A stretch of DNA of 64,000 nucleotides from Pseudoramibacter porci (lineage in GTDB: Bacteria; Bacillota; Clostridia; Eubacteriales; Eubacteriaceae). The stretch spans positions 62,001 to 126,000 of the forward strand of contig NZ_VUMO01000004.1 in the NCBI RefSeq assembly GCF_009696145.1. The letters run 5' to 3'. Below, one piece after another: positions 61,277-64,000 of the stretch. The position numbers were made by a program, and so were the translations under genes. The first letter of the stretch is position 1. Each line of letters begins with the position of its first letter. The notes beneath the pieces were generated by a model. The model was not told the DNA's origin. It did not search any database and saw only the letters and a list, made by a program, of their open reading frames with translations.

Positions 61277-62698
61277 ATGGCAGCACAAACAATGAATAAG
61301 GCGCTTGGCGCTGAATTTAAACTTGGTTGGAAAAAACTGGAACCAGGTGAAGACCAAAAGGTTCTGAATTATGCGGAAGACTACAAGGCATTTCTGGATG
61401 CGGGCAAGACAGAGAGGCTTTGTGCGGAAAATGCCGTGAAATTAGCAAAAGAAGCCGGATTTCGTTCGATTGAACAGGCTATTGAATCAGGCGAAATAAA
61501 AAGCGGCGATAAAATTTACGCTATGCACCGAAATAAAACGGTCATGCTGTTTAAAATCGGCGAGGAGCCGCTGGAACAAGGCATGGCCGTTGTTGGCGCA
61601 CACATGGATTGTCCGAGACTGGACCTTAAACCCATGCCGCTGTACGAAGATTCAAATATCGCTTATTTTAAAACCCATTATTACGGCGGCATCAAGAAAT
61701 ATCCATGGTTAACCCTGCCTCTGGCGCTTTATGGCACAGTCGTTAAAAAAGATGGCACCGTGGTGAAAATAACCATTGGCGACGCGCCAGACGATCCGGT
61801 TTTCTGTATTTCAGATTTGTTGCCCCATTTATCTCAAAAGCTGAATCAAAAGAAAGTCTCCGAGGCTTTTGAAGGTGAACAGCTTAATCCGATGATCGCC
61901 AGCAGACCCCTCAGCGGTGAAGAAGATGGCGAAGCGGTTAAAGCGACAGTGTTAAAATATTTAAATGAACACTATCAAATGACCGAAGATGATTTTGCAT
62001 CCGCAGAATTTGAAATTGTACCAGCTGGAAAATCCCGAGATATTGGCTTTGACCGCTCGATGATCCTTGCATTCGGCCAAGACGATAGAATCTGCTCTTA
62101 CGCAGCCGTCCGGGCAATGCTCGACGCATCAGACACGCCGCAGAAAACACAATGCGTTATTTTAGCAGATAAAGAAGAAATCGGCAGTTATGGCAATACC
62201 GGTATGCAGTCCCGATTTTTTGAAAACACGCTGGCGGAATTGGTGGCGCTCCAGTCTGATGGATCAAATTCTCTTTTAGTTCGCCGCTGTTTATCACATT
62301 CGTTCTGCTTATCTGCAGACGTAACGGCCGCCTACGATCCGAATTTCCCGAGCACGCACGACATGTATAACGCAACCTTTGCGGGAAAAGGGGTTGCTGT
62401 CAATAAATACGGCGGCGCTCGAGGAAAATCTGGCGGAAGCGATGCGAATCCGGAATTTTTGGGAAAGCTCAGAAAATGTTTCGATGAAGGCGGCGTGACA
62501 TGGCAGCTGGGCGAAATGGGTAAAATAGATTTAGGCGGCGGCGGAACCATCGCTTATATGCTGGCTGCTTATGACATGGAAGTAGTTGACTGCGGAACAC
62601 CGATTCTTTCGATGCATGCCCCGTGGGAACAGAGTACAAAGATTGACGCGTATATGACGTACAAAGCTTACCGCACGTTTTTCAATTACAAATGGTGA
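61277..62698 (+). CDS. M18-family aminopeptidase
   Basis: Metallo-aminopeptidase of family M18, 473 residues. Seen: AVVGAHMDCPRLDLKPMPLYED (metal-binding His and Asp), YYGGIKKYPWLTLPLALYG, LADKEEIGSYGNTGMQSRFFE (catalytic Glu-Glu) and KYGGARGKSGGSDANPEF, with a C-terminal GGGGTIAYMLAAYDMEVVDCG. GGAGG precedes the ATG. It usually removes N-terminal acidic or other residues; the preference here is unknown. A strong terminator follows. Confidence 0.93.
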   Translation: MAAQTMNKALGAEFKLGWKKLEPGEDQKVLNYAEDYKAFLDAGKTERLCAENAVKLAKEAGFRSIEQAIESGEIKSGDKIYAMHRNKTVMLFKIGEEPLEQGMAVVGAHMDCPRLDLKPMPLYEDSNIAYFKTHYYGGIKKYPWLTLPLALYGTVVKKDGTVVKITIGDAPDDPVFCISDLLPHLSQKLNQKKVSEAFEGEQLNPMIASRPLSGEEDGEAVKATVLKYLNEHYQMTEDDFASAEFEIVPAGKSRDIGFDRSMILAFGQDDRICSYAAVRAMLDASDTPQKTQCVILADKEEIGSYGNTGMQSRFFENTLAELVALQSDGSNSLLVRRCLSHSFCLSADVTAAYDPNFPSTHDMYNATFAGKGVAVNKYGGARGKSGGSDANPEFLGKLRKCFDEGGVTWQLGEMGKIDLGGGGTIAYMLAAYDMEVVDCGTPILSMHAPWEQSTKIDAYMTYKAYRTFFNYKW

Positions 62699-62718
62699 GG
62701 AAATGTATTAATTAACAG

Positions 62719-62748
62719 ACAAGCGGCGTAATCGCCGCTTGTTTTTTT
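62719..62748 (+). terminator. Terminator after the aminopeptidase gene
   Basis: Ten-pair stem ACAAGCGGCG (62719-62728), loop TAAT, CGCCGCTTGT (62733-62742), then TTTTTT. Confidence 0.95.
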
Positions 62749-62780
62749 ATATAAACGCGGATTTCTTAATTATCTAATTG

Positions 62781-62809
62781 TTTACAGAAATACAATATAT
62801 AGCTATAAT
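62781..62809 (+). promoter_or_regulatory. Promoter of the rnf operon
   Basis: TTTACA (62781-62786), 17-base spacer, TATAAT (62804-62809). The leader to the rnfC start is about 125 bases and A/T-rich; no structured element is recognised. Confidence 0.75.
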
Positions 62810-62939
62810 TGCCGAGATATTAAAAAATAGTACCATATGTATGATAGCAAACGTTTTCTTGATGGTATAAAATATACTGTTCATTTTCTTTTAAGAATGT
62901 TAAAATAATGAGGAAAATTTATAAGTAGAGGTGTTTGAC

Positions 62940-64000
62940 TTGCAAAAAACGGAAACCTGTTCCTTTAAAGGTGGTATCCATCCACCTTATAATAAGGAAT
63001 TAACGAATGCCGTTCCGGTTCGGAAAGCGAAAGAACCTGCAGTTGTCACGATCCCTATGTCATTGCATATCGGTGCGCCTTGCAAACCGGTTGTTAAAAA
63101 GGGAGACACCGTTTATATGGGACAAATGGTCGGCGAAGCCACAGGTTTTGTGTCCTCACCAGTGTTTGCCAGTGTCTCTGGGACGGTGAAAGCTGTAGAG
63201 GAACGTCCGCATCCAAACGGGAACAACGTGCTTTCAGTTGTCATCGAATCCGATGGAAAAGATACCGTTGATCCATCGATCCAGCCGTATAAACCTTATA
63301 CGGCGTACGGTTCGAAAGAAATCATCGATATCATTAAAAACGCCGGAATCGTCGGTATGGGCGGGGCAACCTTCCCGACACACGTCAAATTGACCGTTTC
63401 ACCGGATAAACACGTGGATACCGTGATATTAAACGGTGCGGAATGTGAACCGTATTTAACGGCTGACGATCATCTGATGCAGGATCATCCAGATCGTGTG
63501 GTGAAGGGGCTTCAGATTGCGATGCGCGCTTTAAATGTTTCAAAAGGCGTTATTGCGATTGAAAACAACAAACCTCAGGCCATTGAGGCTGTGGCCAAGG
63601 CAGCAGAAGGGCTCGACGGCATTGAAGTACAAAAGCTTGCGACTAAATATCCGCAAGGGGCTGAAAAGCAGTTAATTACGGCTGTCACGGGCCGGGAAGT
63701 TCCGGCAGGCGGTTTGCCAGCTGATGCTGGCGTGGTGGTGATGAATGTCGGGACAGCAGCTCAGGTTGCCTTGACTTTTGAAACCGGCATGCCATTAATC
63801 AGCCGTTATGTCACGTGTACAGGCGATGCAGTAAAAGAACCGTGCACGATGCTGGTGAAGGTCGGCACACCATATCAAGAAGTGATCGACCAATGCGGCG
63901 GTTTTTCCAAACCCGTTGGCAAGGTGATTTCCGGTGGTCCGATGATGGGGGTTGCGATGCAGCGCACGGATATCCCGGTCATGAAGGGAACATCCGGTAT
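62940..64000 (+). CDS. rnfC: Electron transport complex protein RnfC (runs off the window)
   Basis: Membrane-associated subunit of the Rnf ferredoxin:NAD oxidoreductase, which drives Na+ or H+ export. The open frame from TTG 62940 reads QKTETCSFKGGIHPPYNKEL, then MSLHIGAPCKPVVKKGDTV, AGIVGMGGATFPTHVKL, LNGAECEPYLTADDHLM and ISGGPMMGVAM, all diagnostic of RnfC. AGAGGTG about 7 bases before TTG 62940 sets the start; an in-frame GTG at 62931 overlaps that site. The C-terminal 4Fe-4S cysteines would lie beyond 64000. It is the first gene of its operon; in Clostridia rnfDGEAB normally follow. Confidence 0.95.
   Translation, partial: MQKTETCSFKGGIHPPYNKELTNAVPVRKAKEPAVVTIPMSLHIGAPCKPVVKKGDTVYMGQMVGEATGFVSSPVFASVSGTVKAVEERPHPNGNNVLSVVIESDGKDTVDPSIQPYKPYTAYGSKEIIDIIKNAGIVGMGGATFPTHVKLTVSPDKHVDTVILNGAECEPYLTADDHLMQDHPDRVVKGLQIAMRALNVSKGVIAIENNKPQAIEAVAKAAEGLDGIEVQKLATKYPQGAEKQLITAVTGREVPAGGLPADAGVVVMNVGTAAQVALTFETGMPLISRYVTCTGDAVKEPCTMLVKVGTPYQEVIDQCGGFSKPVGKVISGGPMMGVAMQRTDIPVMKGTSG

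Noticed and set aside
1-64000. CRISPR arrays, insertion sequences or prophage
   Set aside because: No spaced direct-repeat array, transposase, integrase or phage gene was seen; repeats found are short or inside coding sequence.

Overview
The window reads as chromosomal DNA of an anaerobic Firmicute of class Clostridia, most like the Eubacteriaceae or an acetogen-type relative. The grounds are consensus sigma-A promoters with AGGAGG-type ribosome sites, DnaE with PfkA and pyruvate kinase, HPr with Ser46, NiaR-type control of NAD synthesis, a YebC protein, and the start of rnfC at the right edge, as in organisms with an Rnf ferredoxin:NAD complex. I cannot fix the species from sequence alone. 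Base composition is mid-range except for a visibly AT-rich acyltransferase near the left edge. About 58 genes, two tRNAs, several good promoters and many Rho-independent terminators can be supported.

Layout. 1-4910: the 3' part of a secreted lectin-lysozyme, then an AT-rich acyltransferase and a large membrane protein, likely envelope genes. 4920-8436: polA-coaE and tRNA-Leu(GAG)-tRNA-Gly(GCC). 8562-13143: a compact envelope glycan cassette (VanZ-like, lipoprotein, Wzy/ligase-like, left-handed beta-helix acyltransferase, a 52-residue membrane peptide, UDP-galactopyranose mutase). 13183-19396: lone HicB, gamma-glutamylcysteine ligase, acyl-ACP thioesterase, Hsp33, DUF1858, HAD phosphatase, HPr, lone CobS. 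19404-24914: YgiQ, DtxR/MntR regulator, RlmD/RlmCD-type methyltransferase, PepF. 24947-30241: an accessory stretch holding two genes broken at six-base homopolymers (GGDEF protein and ABC-2 permease), a TrmH-type methylase, an FMN 2-hydroxy-acid dehydrogenase family protein, DUF2200, an ABC ATPase and an XRE-AbrB regulator. 30364-33698: a membrane protein with a basic tail, then a minus-strand FGGY kinase and RpiB/EryI-like isomerase. 34013-37898: nadB-nadC-niaR diverging from nadA. 37950-47715: DUF445, dnaE-pfkA-pyk, LTA-synthase-like enzyme. 47852-50580: orphan PilT, glutaredoxin, YdbC, YebC, small membrane protein. 50660-60385: nnr-miaB-mutS-mutL-miaA-ynbB. 60404-62698: methyltransferase and M18 aminopeptidase. 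62940-64000: rnfC (cut by the edge).

How genes work together. MutS and MutL pair for mismatch repair in one operon with the tRNA A37 enzymes MiaA and MiaB. NadA, NadB and NadC make nicotinate mononucleotide from aspartate, and NiaR is well placed to repress both divergent promoters: a repeated 18-base box covers each -35. PfkA and Pyk are the committed steps of glycolysis and are coupled to dnaE. The gamma-glutamylcysteine ligase and glutaredoxin point to a low-molecular-weight thiol system, with no glutathione synthetase seen here. The best candidates for something less described are the 8.6-13.1 kb envelope cassette, the decaying island at 25-30 kb, the orphan PilT, and the FGGY-RpiB pair.
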